Positions 23,235 through 33,830 of a stretch of 64,000 nt of DNA are shown piece by piece (the stretch's first letter is position 1; the number at the start of each line of letters is the position of its first letter). Made by a program: the position numbers and the translations under genes. The notes beneath the pieces were generated by a model that was not told where the DNA came from, ran no database searches, and worked only from the letters and a program-made list of their open reading frames with translations. Location: positions 36,669,888 through 36,733,887 of the forward strand of contig NC_087065.1 in assembly GCF_963678635.1 (NCBI RefSeq). Reading direction: 5' to 3'. This DNA comes from Symsagittifera roscoffensis. Lineage: Eukaryota; Xenacoelomorpha; Acoela; Convolutidae.

Positions 23235-23559
23235 AATTTTGAAGTCAAAACTTCATGATCATTACAGGCGCTAAACAAAATATTAATATACAATAACGAT
23301 TGATAAAAAGATCTCAAATCGTTCTCCTAAAATTCTGCAGTATTATATAAAACATTTTTGGAAAATATTTATTGAAAGATAAAACAAAAATTAGTAGCAT
23401 GACAATAAATTGTTAGTAATCATAAAATCATCAGTTGTCTCAGCTTCATCACCTGAAACATAACAGCAATCATAAGCTCACTAATATCATTAAAACACTA
23501 AATCTTTTCTTAAACAAATTTAAACCATTTTAAACTTAAATTCATTCAATTTTCAAATC

Positions 23560-23665
23560 AGATCATCAAGGCTTATCCTTGGATCTTAATTCATTTACTA
23601 TTCAGTTAAAATTTAAACTTGATCATCAAGGCCCATCCTTGGATCAAAAAGAACAATTTTGTTCT
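23560..23665 (+). other. Leader hairpin cluster, element A
   Basis: Three consecutive hairpins: AGATCATCAAGG/CCTTGGATCT (23560-23586), TTGATCATCAAGG/CCTTGGATCAA (23619-23647) and the perfect AGAACAA/TTGTTCT (23650-23665). The outer base pairs differ compatibly between the first two (A-T versus T-A). The cluster is conserved in B, D and the duplicated part of D. It is a likely structured RNA signal for packaging, dimerisation or translation. Confidence 0.65.
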
Positions 23666-24235
23666 CCCCCACCCACTTAGCTAGTGTCTAACGACCTCAA
23701 ACGGCGATTCACTATCCAACCCTTTCAAAAAACCCAAGACTAATAGAAATTTTTCAACAAAACTAACCATTCAAATTAGGATAAACAGTGAAAAACTTCG
23801 GTTATTCATCCTTCACTTGAACCCTCCTCTTATCAAGACCCAGGATAAATCTTAGACTTAGTAAGTTTAAAATAGTATCTAACGAACTACTCGCGTTCTA
23901 ATTATACCTGAACCTTGTGGATCGATTTACTATTCTCCAACCCTTGAACACAATCACTACCCTTAAGTAAGATTAAGTAAGTTAACACCTTAGCTTATAC
24001 TAGCCACGAGAAAGTAAAAAATCATTCTTCGGAATCGATATACTTTTCTCTCCAACCCTGAACAAATAGACCCAGGTTAAGCTAACCAAAAAATCGTAAG
24101 GACTAACAGTTTAAGTGAATAGAAATCATCTAACAACCTTTTGCATCCGTCATCCTAAACCCTATGTCATTTAAAAATCTAGGAAACAAACAAACAATCG
24201 TTTTGCACAACTGTGAAATAGAAAACAAAAAATAA

Positions 24236-24631
24236 GATCCTGTAATCACACCTCATACACAAACAGTTGGATACATAAGAACAAAACGACAAACACTAAA
24301 AAGAAAAATAATAACTAAACAAAGACAAATAACACGAAAAAGATTTTCCAAAAATAGAAACGCATTTTCAGAATCAGAAGCCAGCAATTTAGACGAACTC
24401 TATAAATTAAAAGAATCTATAGATAAAAATTGCCCTATTCACGATCAATTATATTTTTCCGACTCAGAAACAACTTCAAATTCATCAAAAAGAGGAAAAA
24501 GACGAATAAAAAAGCAATATAAACACAAACCAGTACATTTATACAACTGGAATCAACCAATTAGACACATCGATAATTACCTATTAACAGTCATTAAACG
24601 AAAAAATGAGCCAAACACACACTCCAAGTGA
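24236..24631 (+). CDS. ATG-less basic ORF overlapping the gag start
   Basis: 131 codons are open from after TAA (24233-24235) to TGA (24629-24631), with no ATG. The product would be strongly basic in its first half (RTKRQTLKRKIITKQRQITR) and end in a block containing KPVHLYNWNQPIRHI. Element D keeps this block as KPVKFYNWNQPIRYI just before its own gag ATG (about 45530-45570), with mostly conservative changes, which argues for coding. It overlaps the gag ATG by 26 nt in another frame. It may be the second exon of a spliced product, a non-AUG-initiated protein or a former N-terminus of gag. The coding claim rests on conservation only. Confidence 0.45.
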   Translation, partial: DPVITPHTQTVGYIRTKRQTLKRKIITKQRQITRKRFSKNRNAFSESEASNLDELYKLKESIDKNCPIHDQLYFSDSETTSNSSKRGKRRIKKQYKHKPVHLYNWNQPIRHIDNYLLTVIKRKNEPNTHSK

Positions 24632-26150
24632 AGATAGTCCAGATGATGACGATATCTTCCCCTTCCTCGTAGATGCACCCACTGATAGAGGACAGCATAT
24701 ACTTTGTAAGAATTTACTACTAAATTTACTTGAACCCGGAATCAGCCCATGTAAAGCAGAGTTCCCCGATGTAAAAATCAAAAGACAATTTATTGATCAC
24801 TATTTGAAAGATATATGTAATTTGACACAACACTACGGAATCTACACAATAGAACTAAGTTCACCAAACCCGAATCACCGCAAATATGTAATTCAAACAG
24901 ACGACCTTGATTTAGAATTTTCAAAAGTATTCTCAGAATACATAAAAAGCATACAATATCATAACTCACAAAGAGCAAACTCCATATTCACTAATGAAGT
25001 TTTTGCCATAATATATAGTTATATCTCAATATTAGAAAACGAAATCCCAATCTCAAATGTCTCACCGACAGAGACATCTAAACATATAAGGGTACGACAT
25101 GAAATCACACTACTTTCATCTTTTCTAAATATAATTAAAGAAAATTTCACCAAAGATGATGTTTCACAACATACAAAACATGACTTACAAAAAATTTTGG
25201 CATGGTTTATAATAAATTATTTCACACATTATCTAGATTTAATTTCGCAAGCAAGAAAAAATTTTAGACCTCAAAATTCAAACGATGATACCGCCATCAC
25301 TGAACAGTCAGACTACGTTTGGGACCCCGAATGGTCTCATTATGCATTTATAAATATCCCACAATCATTTGCAAGTCAAGCAATAAGTACAATATCTTAT
25401 ATAAGAGATTATGTAAGAGTAGTACCATTAACCATTGATGCAACACCATTAAACTACAATACATTTTTACCTGATACGCGAAATAACAGTTTAAATTCGA
25501 CCGTAATACACAATGAAAACCTTAATGGAACTAGGAATCTCACTCAACAAGATATTCAGACACCATCACACTTCATAAATGAAGAAATTGTCCAAACAAC
25601 AACAACTACACAACAAAGTATTTCACCGATACGTCCAAATTTAACAACACCAAGAAATACAAACACTACAATAACACAGGTAACCTTACAATCAACTGTT
25701 AAACCTTCCGTTGCTCCAAAATATTCACAAATGGATTACCAAACATATAGACCCATGACAATACCGTCAAAAACACGCAGAACGTTCACAAGAAACAATT
25801 TTGCGGAACATAATTATAATTATACACATCCATCAAAAACAAACTATCCTCCACGAAATAATAATGATAATCAAATCAGATCTCGATATTGGAATAATCC
25901 AATGGCAACAACCAATTCAGTAAATTTTCAAGCTAATCCACATCCTCCACAGGATTATAGCGAAAATTACCCATTCTTTCAACAGAATAAAAATAAAAAA
26001 CAAGCATCTCATCAATTGGATTATCTATCCTCTGATGATGATCATTTACAACCAGATATATTTGCACCATATACCCAAGAATATCGCGGACAAGGAATGC
26101 AGAAACCATATACACATTATAGAAATTTTTCTCCACACCAGGATAGTTAA
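24606..26150 (+). CDS. gag: Gag, N-terminal ORF (514 codons), element A
   Basis: Opens with ATGAGCC; the start is supported by element D, whose matching position also has an ATG followed by an acidic patch. Residues 8-20 are acidic (SPDDDDIFPF). The middle is mixed alpha-helical in character (KILAWFIINYFTHYLDL near residue 200), and from about residue 290 it becomes a Thr/Asn/Gln/Tyr-rich, probably disordered linker. No capsid or zinc motif occurs in this ORF; the capsid follows in another frame, so I read this as the matrix-like and linker part of a very long Gag cut by a frameshift near its end. Relics occur at 4680-5650, 45600-46800 and 51740-52960. It would assemble particles with the downstream capsid. 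Confidence 0.7.
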   Translation: MSQTHTPSEDSPDDDDIFPFLVDAPTDRGQHILCKNLLLNLLEPGISPCKAEFPDVKIKRQFIDHYLKDICNLTQHYGIYTIELSSPNPNHRKYVIQTDDLDLEFSKVFSEYIKSIQYHNSQRANSIFTNEVFAIIYSYISILENEIPISNVSPTETSKHIRVRHEITLLSSFLNIIKENFTKDDVSQHTKHDLQKILAWFIINYFTHYLDLISQARKNFRPQNSNDDTAITEQSDYVWDPEWSHYAFINIPQSFASQAISTISYIRDYVRVVPLTIDATPLNYNTFLPDTRNNSLNSTVIHNENLNGTRNLTQQDIQTPSHFINEEIVQTTTTTQQSISPIRPNLTTPRNTNTTITQVTLQSTVKPSVAPKYSQMDYQTYRPMTIPSKTRRTFTRNNFAEHNYNYTHPSKTNYPPRNNNDNQIRSRYWNNPMATTNSVNFQANPHPPQDYSENYPFFQQNKNKKQASHQLDYLSSDDDHLQPDIFAPYTQEYRGQGMQKPYTHYRNFSPHQDS

Positions 26151-26268
26151 ACAAAATCAACAACCAATACAAATGCAAAACCCAATTAATACACAATCCT
26201 TTCAACCAATTCAGCCACAAAACCCAATAATTACAAACTCATATCAACCAACACAAATGCAAAATTAA

Positions 26269-26940
26269 ATACCACTTCCATATTATCTTCAACAACACGA
26301 AATAACAAAAAATCAACTTTCAAATTTTTCACAAATGCCAAATGCAGCAGAATCATTACAAATGACAATGAATCCATACCTTATGGGTGGATCATCAATA
26401 ACGTCAAACAAACCATTAATGGTATTCACAGGAACAGACCCTGAATATTCTGTAGAAGATTATTTAAATGCAGTAACAGCAAATTTAATTTTAAATATAG
26501 GACCTGAACCAATTAATACGCCACTACATCAAAACTGGATACATCGACGCACAGCGTTGATACAGACAACCTTAGACGGCGCAGCCCAAAAATGGTTTTC
26601 AGTATTGCCTATAGAAATAAAATCAAATTGGAAGAGATTTACACAAGAATTTTCAAAAATGTTTGACTCCGAAAGAAACAAACAACAACAAAGAGTTTTA
26701 TGTAATGAAATTCGCAGATTACCAAATGAAACCATCAAACAATTAGCAGTACGCATGGAAACATTAGTTCGAAAAGCATATTCATTAAATACACACGACT
26801 ATAAAAACACAAAGATGACAGAAATCTTAATGATGACCTTAACACCTCAATTAAGGAAAATAGCAATAAAAAAGAGAGCATCACATCCCTCCTCAATTCG
26901 AGAGCCCGATTTAGATTTTCGAAAACTAGTAGACAATTAG
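26269..26940 (+). pseudogene. gag: Gag capsid region, element A (frame-displaced)
   Basis: Open after a TAA at 26266-26268 in a frame different from both the preceding and following gag ORFs; the first ATG is at 26335. It encodes a retrotransposon-gag type domain: SVEDYLNAV, TALIQTTLDGAAQKWFSVL, then NWKRFTQEFSKMF and LPNETIKQLAVRMETLV. The pattern A..WF..L....W..F...F is characteristic of Ty3/gypsy capsids. The copies at 47248-47628 and 53387-53767 show the same start NAAESLQM and the same core. At least two frameshifts and one stop separate it from its neighbours, so full-length Gag is not made from this copy without recoding. Confidence 0.8.
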
Positions 26941-26957
26941 AAAAAGCGGAAATCACA

Positions 26958-27968
26958 ATGAAACTTGAAGAAACAGAAAATCTGAAATTACAGTACGTTA
27001 ACCGAATTGAAACAAATACCACAAATATCAATAACATACAGGATTCAGATACAGACCTCGTTGAAAAAATCACTGAAATACTCAATATTTATGAAACGCA
27101 CCCAAACTTTAAAGGCAAACCATCTTTCTGTAATTATTGCCGACGATACGGACATAGTATTTCTGAATGTAGACAAAAACAACAAGATAACCAAAACAAA
27201 CCTCAAAAATATAAAGAACCAAATAAATCATTCTATCAGTACATGAAGAAAGATCAAAATCTACCGAACAAAAATGTATACAGCAACAACAGTTCAGGAA
27301 AACCACTTCCGAACAATACCAACTACATGAGAAATCAATCACCATATAACTCAAGTTATAGAGGAAGATCACCAGAACGAAGAAATACACAAAATTCGTC
27401 ACAAAATCATTGCAATAGACCAAATAGTCAAAATAACTACTCCAGATCAAATTCAAATACAACACAATTTGTTTCTTGATCTAATTCCCAATCAAGAAAT
27501 AATTACTATCCAAACAATCAATCACGAAACTCATCATACAATAGAAATAGAAACTACTCCAATAATCGGAATAGAAGTTATTCAAACAACCGAAACCAGA
27601 ATTACCCGAACAATCGATCAAGGAATAACTCATATAATAGATCAAACTATAACAGACTAAACAATAATTATCAAAACAGATCACGAAATAATTCACCAAA
27701 TCGACATTCAAGTTATAATAATCGTTATAGAAATTATTCCCAATCACCACACAGGAATATTAACCATTATAATAATTCTAACAATCGCCACAGAAGTAGT
27801 ACACCTAAACATCAAAGAAATATTAATCAAGTACAATCAAACCCAGAAACAACATCAGACCCCCCAGGTATTGATGACACAGGAAATAACGAGCTACAAC
27901 TGAATCAAATAAACTGTGAATCATCAGATTCAGAAAGTGATACAGAAAACACTATCTCCATAATATGA
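26958..27968 (+). pseudogene. gag: Gag nucleocapsid region, element A
   Basis: One frame runs from 26958 to the TGA at 27966-27968, broken by a single TGA at 27477-27479. It carries a perfect CX2CX4HX4C knuckle (CNYCRRYGHSISEC, about 27131-27172). A tail of roughly 230 codons follows, dominated by Asn, Arg, Ser and Tyr in short repeats of the NRNYSNN kind, then an acidic end (SDSESDTEN). The knuckle binds genomic RNA in this family; the Arg/Asn-rich tail recalls nucleic-acid-binding extensions such as the Gly/Arg boxes of spumaviral Gag, by analogy only. The last codon overlaps the pol start as ATGA. Confidence 0.75.
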
Positions 27969-30124
27969 TAGCAATCGAAAATGATTACGAACCTATTATA
28001 TATGAACAACCTTTTTCATCACATATATATGAAAATCAATTAGAACTCCTTCACAATTATTATATTGAACCCATCCATTCTACACAAACAACACAAGAAA
28101 CAAACGAAATTAACACTACAAATAAATCCAATGAAAATGACAAAACAAAATGCTTAAATACAAATCACATCTATCAAAACATACAAAAAGAACAACCCAA
28201 AGAAAAAATTTGGACAAAACCATTTCTTTTAGAAAGTCCAAGAAACAAAGAATTTCAACCACCAGATCTTGAAATTGATTTTTTAATTGATTCAGGAGCA
28301 GAATCAAACATAATAAACATTCCCACATGGAATGAGATAAAATCACTACCCCCAAAACTAACGCCTCTTGAAACCTCCAGTAAACTAGCAACAGCACAAG
28401 GATCAACATTGGTAAACTATGGAAAAATTCAATTATTTCTTCTCCCCACAAGAACAATAGAGCAAAATAAATTTTTCAATAAACCATTTAAACAAATATT
28501 TCATATCACTGATATTAAACACAATATCATTGGAATACCATTTATCTCTAAATATATACCAACAATCAACATTTTGAATAGTAAAATACTAATCAAAGAT
28601 AAATACACAAAAACAAAAGACACATCCCTAACATTTTTTCAAAGATTAAATAAACAACCACCATTCTTTTCAAAATTTTATCCGATATATAATCAACAAA
28701 GAAAACACCTGAAACCACTATCAGGAAACATATATAATTTTTCAATAAAACAAGTTCACCAATATGATAAAAAACAAAACAAACAACAACTCTATATGTC
28801 AGATTTTGAATTCAAACCTATCCATAAGTTTTTCAAAATCACAATTTCATCCATAAAATATTTGAAAAACTCGAATTCAGATATTATTTCTCTACATGTA
28901 TACAACAATACACCCTATCAAGTAACACTACCTTTAGGACTTTTAGGCTATTGCGAAACCAACGCTACGATATCACCAATACATGAAAAAGCATACCGCG
29001 TAAATAATATACTCCAATTATTAGATATTTGTCAATCTACAATTCTTAATGAAGAATTATCCATACATAATATAATAAGTAATGAAAAAAGAAATACAGA
29101 TTATTTCACAAAAACTCCATATTTCAAACCTACATTCAACATAAGTAACTACACAGAGACTCAACAGAAGTTTTTAACAATGTTTGACTTCCAACATTCA
29201 CAAATAACACAAGACGAATTTGATAAATTAGCCAAACAGCTAATAAAATTTTCATCAGTCTACGCAACATCTAAATTTGATGTTGGCAATATCAGTTCAT
29301 CACTACATCTCCCATTAAAACCTGACGCAGTTTTCAAAAAACAAAGAGCAAGTAAAGTACCAATTCATTTACACGATAAAGTGAACAGATTACTCGATAT
29401 TTTAGAACAATACAATATAATCTCACCGGTAAACAAAGAAGAACAACCAAAAGGTAACACATTTATCAACCCTGTTATCATCCTAGCAAAAGGAGAATCA
29501 TTAAAAATAGTTCTAGACGCCAGATACCTTAATTCACTAATAGACGAATCAAAATGCAATTGGCCTATTGAACCAATACAAGTTATTTTAACAAAAATAA
29601 ACGGAAAATACTTTACAACCGCAGATATGAATAGTGCATATAATCAAATGCCATTAGATGAACAATCGCGACGCTTAACACAATTTTTTATTGGAATTCA
29701 ACAATACGAATTCAACCGCCTATTCTATGGAATATCCATAGGACCAGCAGCATTTTCAGCTTTTATGAGCAAAATTTTTAGACCACTAATACTCAAGAAA
29801 AACGGAATTACTTATTTAGACGATGTTTTTATGCAATCACAGACAAAAGAAGAAATGTTTAAAGTTTTAGAACATTATCACAAAATACTTCAGAACGAAA
29901 ATCTGAAGGCCGCCCCCGATAAATCACAATTCTTTTTAACACGAGTTAAATTCTTAGGACATAATATAGAAAGAAAAACAATCACTCCATTAAAATCACG
30001 CATTGATGCTATTCAAAAACTCCAAACACCAACAAACAAAAAGAAAATCCAAGAATTCCTTGGAATGTTAAACTTTTTAAGCAAATATGTCTATAAAATA
30101 CAATTATACCTAAGACAATTCTAG
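27965..30124 (+). pseudogene. pol: Pol, protease and reverse transcriptase part, element A
   Basis: Starts at an ATG overlapping the gag stop (ATGA). Residues 1-90 are variable. The aspartic protease centres on FLIDSGAESN (catalytic Asp at about residue 109). The RT shows KIVLDARYLN, TADMNSAYNQMPLD (motif A), FYGISIGPAAFSAFM (motif B) and YLDD at residues 617-620 (motif C), then KAAPDKSQFFL and FLGHNIERK. A TAG at 30122-30124 interrupts the frame in the RT connection region, after which the same frame continues into RNase H. The sequence belongs to Ty3/gypsy-type RTs. A readthrough role for the TAG is conceivable, but mutation is more likely because other stops follow. Confidence 0.88.
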
Positions 30125-30811
30125 AATATACTTAGACAACAAAATAATTTTGAATGGAACACAGAACATCAAACAAGATTTGAAAAAATTAAAAAACTCC
30201 TAACTGAACAAATTTCGAATACAATTCCAGATCCAAATCAACCATTCTATGCAATGTGCGATGCTTCGAATTTTGGCATCGGCGCAGCATTATTACAATC
30301 ACACAATGGTACAAACAAAATGAACCTTATATCAGCAAATTCTCGATTATTCACTCAAGCAGAGCTACGACTCTCAACCCTATTGAGAGAATGTACAGCC
30401 ATAATATATACACTAACAGAATACGAATTTCTAATACTTGGATCAAAACATCCAACAGTTCTATTCACAGATCACAAACCAATCATTTTTCTTTTTACAC
30501 AAAAATCTAATCCAAATCACCGAGTTTATAGATTTCAATTAATTCTAATGAAATTCCCAAACTTACATATAGTTTGGACAGCAGGAAAAAATCTTGCATT
30601 ACCAGACACATTAAGTCGAAATACACCACCTGAATTACTTACACGTAAAACTACAGTTGAAATACCCAAAAATATAAAATTCTACCTTGCAGAAAACGAA
30701 ACATCACCCCGACAAGAATGCAAATATGCAGTAAAAACTGACGTTGAACAATCACAGATAAACAATCTACAACACTTCCCACTCTATTTAGATTGCCAAA
30801 ATAATCACTAA
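30125..30811 (+). pseudogene. pol: Pol, RNase H part, element A
   Basis: Same frame as the upstream RT after the TAG. RNase H motifs are complete in order: MCDASNFGIGAALLQ (first Asp), RECTAIIYTLTEYEF (Glu), LFTDHKPIIFLF (second Asp) and LALPDTLSR (last Asp). The fold removes the RNA strand during reverse transcription. A TAA at 30809-30811 then interrupts the frame, and the same frame stays open again to 31882. Confidence 0.85.
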
Positions 30812-31882
30812 GAAGTTGATCTACTTGGAACATCAACTTTTAAACCAATTCCATATTCACAATGGATAAAAAATAACACCCAACAACAAAGAGTAAAACA
30901 ACAATCGCATAAAAAAGACCTTTTTCCATTAATTGAAAAAGAAAACCTAACTGATAAAATAAATTTATCAGGACCACAAACAAACGATTCAAAATACACA
31001 ATAAATCAAGTATTTGACCTCCATGACCCACTTGATACAATTCCCTTATCTAAATTAGAAATAGAAAACATTTTTCTCCCTCCAACAGATAAAATTACAA
31101 TTAATACTTTGAAACAATATCAAAATCTTGACCCAGTAATTAGACAACTAAAATCATGGCACAAATATAAAACTAAACCCGTAAAAGCAGATACCACAAT
31201 TTTAGGAAATAAAACACTCCTCCGATATTTTCGAAAATTTAATAATACAACAATTAATGAAAACACAGACCTTCTAGAATACAAATTAAATGAATCAACA
31301 GTTCCCTGTCTCCCTTTAAGTATGATTCTTATAGCTTTTAATAATTCACATACACAAAACATTAAAGGACACTCTGGATCAGAGAAAACATATTCAAATT
31401 TCATACAAAACTTTTATTTTCCAAATGCACCAATTTGGATAAAAGTACTATGCAATGATTGTATAGTATGTCAACTAAATAAACCTTATCCAAATCAAAA
31501 ACAAATAGCACAAAAACAAGATTTTAAAGGACAAAGTTTATACTTTTACCACCGTAGTTCATTTGATACAAAAGGACCAATTTCACCCTCATCCGAAGGA
31601 AACTCCTACATTATGGTAATTGTTGACGCGTTTACACATTATGTAGCACTTAACCCAGTACCACATTGTAACGCTTATTATGCTTACACAACACTATATG
31701 AACACTGGATAGCCAAATTCGGACTACCAGAAATACTAGTTACAGATAACGGTACAGAATTCATAAATAATGAAATTATCACACTATGTCATCTATATAA
31801 CATCAAACACAAACCACGTACATCTCACGCACCTTGGACAAACGGCTTAGTCGAAGGTATGAACCGTTCACAATGGAAATGA
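30812..31882 (+). pseudogene. pol: Pol, integrase N-terminal and core part, element A
   Basis: Contiguous frame with RNase H. A roughly 100-codon linker leads to the zinc-binding region (KGHSGSEKTY ... CNDCIVCQLNK) and the DDE core: SSFDTKGPI with the first Asp, IMVIVDAFTHYVALNPVP, ILVTDNGTEFINNE with the second Asp, and HAPWTNGLVEGMNR with the catalytic Glu. The reading frame ends soon after at 31882. Comparison with element D (about 48920-49030) indicates a deletion of about 50 bp just after the catalytic Glu motif, followed by a 197-bp tandem duplication, so the integrase is broken in this copy. Confidence 0.85.
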
Positions 31883-31907
31883 TACAAGATATACCGAATG
31901 GTCAGCA

Positions 31908-32297
31908 GATGTAAAACTATTTCCCTTAGCATATAATTCACAAATCACGACAACTCTAGGAATGTCACCATATGAAATGGTTTTTAATCAAAAGCCACGC
32001 AAACCAATTATGTTTACAGCAAACTCTCATAAAAATGCACAAAGTCATTGCCAACCGAATAAAGACTCAATTTGTTATAACCTACCTTTACACACACACG
32101 TGTAGATGTAAAACTATTTCCCTTAGCATATAACTCACAAATCACGACAACTCTAGGAATGTCACCATATGAAATGGTTTTTAATCAAAAGCCACGCAAA
32201 CCGATTATGTTTACAGCAAACTCTCATAAAAATGCACAAAGTTATTGTCAACCGAATAAAGAATCAATTTGTTACAACTTACCTTTACATACACACG
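31908..32297 (+). repeat. 197-bp tandem duplication inside integrase
   Basis: GATGTAAAACTATTTCCC and the following coding sequence (through FNQKPRKP and the His/Gln-rich stretch) occur at 31908 and again at 32105, offset 197. The copies differ at several positions, mostly synonymous or mild, so the duplication is not a fresh assembly artefact. 197 is not a multiple of three, so it shifts the frame. Confidence 0.88.
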
Positions 32298-32304
32298 ATG
32301 AAGA

Positions 32305-33006
32305 TCATTTTCATCACCCACAAATTCTTAAATTAGCCTCCGGTACACACACCGAATGGATTTTGAACAGAGATAAAAAAAACACAATGAAATTTACCAA
32401 AAAATAACAAAAAAGTTGTTACAAAGGCAAAACATTAATGAACAAATAAATTCACGCTTTACACCAGCCTCAGATTTAAAAATTGGAACATTTGTTTTAA
32501 TACCCAATTTTAACACTCAAAAAGAAATCTCTAAAAAATTACAACCCCTTCGAAAAGGACCATACCAAATAATTGCCAAACCCACTGACGTAACATATAA
32601 AATTACCGACTCACAACAAAAAGAAATTGTTCAACATCGAAACAACATATTACCTTATTACCCAAAAGAATACGCACTACGCGAACTAACTCAATTATAT
32701 TCTTTCACAGGTTTTAAAGTTATTCAAAATAACCCACATACAGAAAATGAAACAAAAGAACAACATGACGTTCATCTCGAAAACCAAAATAAAAAATCAA
32801 CCACAACAAAAAACAATACAAAAAAGCTAGATCAAAAAGAAAGAAAAAATAGAAAAATGACAGAAAAAATTATACCCCAAGAACAAATCGACAAATCAGA
32901 ACATAGAGCGTCATCACGACTTAGAAACCAACCACGAAAAAACTATAAAACATTCATCCCACAATCTAAAATATTAAAGAAAGTTGAATTTCAAAAACAA
33001 CTTTAA
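32305..33006 (+). pseudogene. pol: Pol, integrase C-terminal domain with GPY/F module
   Basis: After a frame change near an A8 run (about 32376), the frame from 32416 to 33006 contains DLKIGTFVLIPNF and LRKGPYQIIAKPTDVTYKI. This is the GPY/F module of gypsy and retroviral integrases, which contributes to oligomerisation and DNA binding. A basic tail follows (NTKKLDQKERKNRKMTEK). Element D has the homologous segment at about 49340-49560. The stop at 33006 marks the end of pol. Confidence 0.8.
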
Positions 33007-33599
33007 TTCTACATTTAATAATCTTTGCACCTCTGAAACATTTTAAACTTTCATTTTTCAAAATAACATGCTGACAAACACGCAGCGATTCTAGTTCAAA
33101 ATTAGCCAATAGGATTCATCCAATCCGTCACCTTCTATAACTCTAACACAAACCAACTAGACGAAAAATATTAAACTCCAGGCATATCTATAACTATAAG
33201 TTTACGACCTCCAGGTCAAAAATAAGCAAACCACTCCAACTTGACAACTAAAATAAATATCACCATAATATCATAACCCTCCCTTATCTAATAAACCAAA
33301 GATCAACAATATTTCCCCAACTCAGCCCTCAAATACCCCCCAAACAAATATGTTAAACTAGCCTAAAGTAAAAGAACGACCAGTTTAATTAGCCTAAAGT
33401 GTAAAAATCTCAAAAATACCCCAGATCATTTGACAAATAAAAATAAAGACAAAGAAGACCTCCCGATCACCATAAAATTCGCCCCCAACAATTTTTCACA
33501 AAACTCAACCCACTTGTCAAAAAACCAATAAAGAATTCGACCACACTTGAAAACCGCCCCAAACAACAAAAAATATTCGATCAAGAAGCCATTTCTCCA
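33007..33599 (+). promoter_or_regulatory. Conserved non-coding block between pol and the accessory genes
   Basis: No long ORF on the plus strand, yet recognisable in B (about 6340-6860) and D (about 49950-50480). Shared landmarks are ATCTATAACTATAA, CTCCAGGTCAAAA, TTGACAACTAAA, a region of AGCCTAAAGT and CACTTGTCA..AATCAATAAA. Conservation without coding, just upstream of the env-side genes, suggests an internal promoter, splice acceptor region or internal ribosome entry structure. Which of these is unknown. Confidence 0.5.
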
Positions 33600-33830
33600 A
33601 TGCTCTTCTATCAATCAGTCAACCTAATACTCAACATTTTAATAAACTTTTTAACGATATTTAAACTTATAATAATATTTCTTTTTGATACCTTTGAATC
33701 TTTTCTTATAATCTTAATCATTTTTTGCAATATTTTTTTAATTTTCTATTCCCTATTTGAACTATACCTCCAACTTTCAAAAGCTATTGACTATATCCAC
33801 AGGTACGATTCACAAAACTTATCTAAATGA
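33600..33830 (+). CDS. TM1: small hydrophobic membrane protein (76 codons)
   Basis: Almost entirely Ile, Leu, Phe and Val up to about residue 62, long enough for two membrane spans (about residues 6-30 and 35-60), then a short hydrophilic tail ending YDSQNLSK. Its TGA overlaps the ATG of the next ORF (ATGA, 33827-33830). The corresponding place in element D (about 50480-50720) is also hydrophobic and ends in the same CTAAATGATACGAA junction, so the gene pair is a family feature. Roles such as viroporin, signal-peptide-like factor or release helper are possible by analogy only. It is intact here, unlike gag-pol. Confidence 0.55.
   Translation: MLFYQSVNLILNILINFLTIFKLIIIFLFDTFESFLIILIIFCNIFLIFYSLFELYLQLSKAIDYIHRYDSQNLSK

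Noticed and set aside
27109-27750. Long minus-strand ORFs (118 and 89 codons) opposite gag
   Set aside because: They mirror the Asn/Arg-rich nucleocapsid frame and are Tyr/Cys/Leu-rich shadows of it.
30122-30124. TAG in pol as programmed readthrough
   Set aside because: Retroviral readthrough lies between gag and pol; here it is inside RT and a further stop occurs at 30809-30811, so mutation is more likely.
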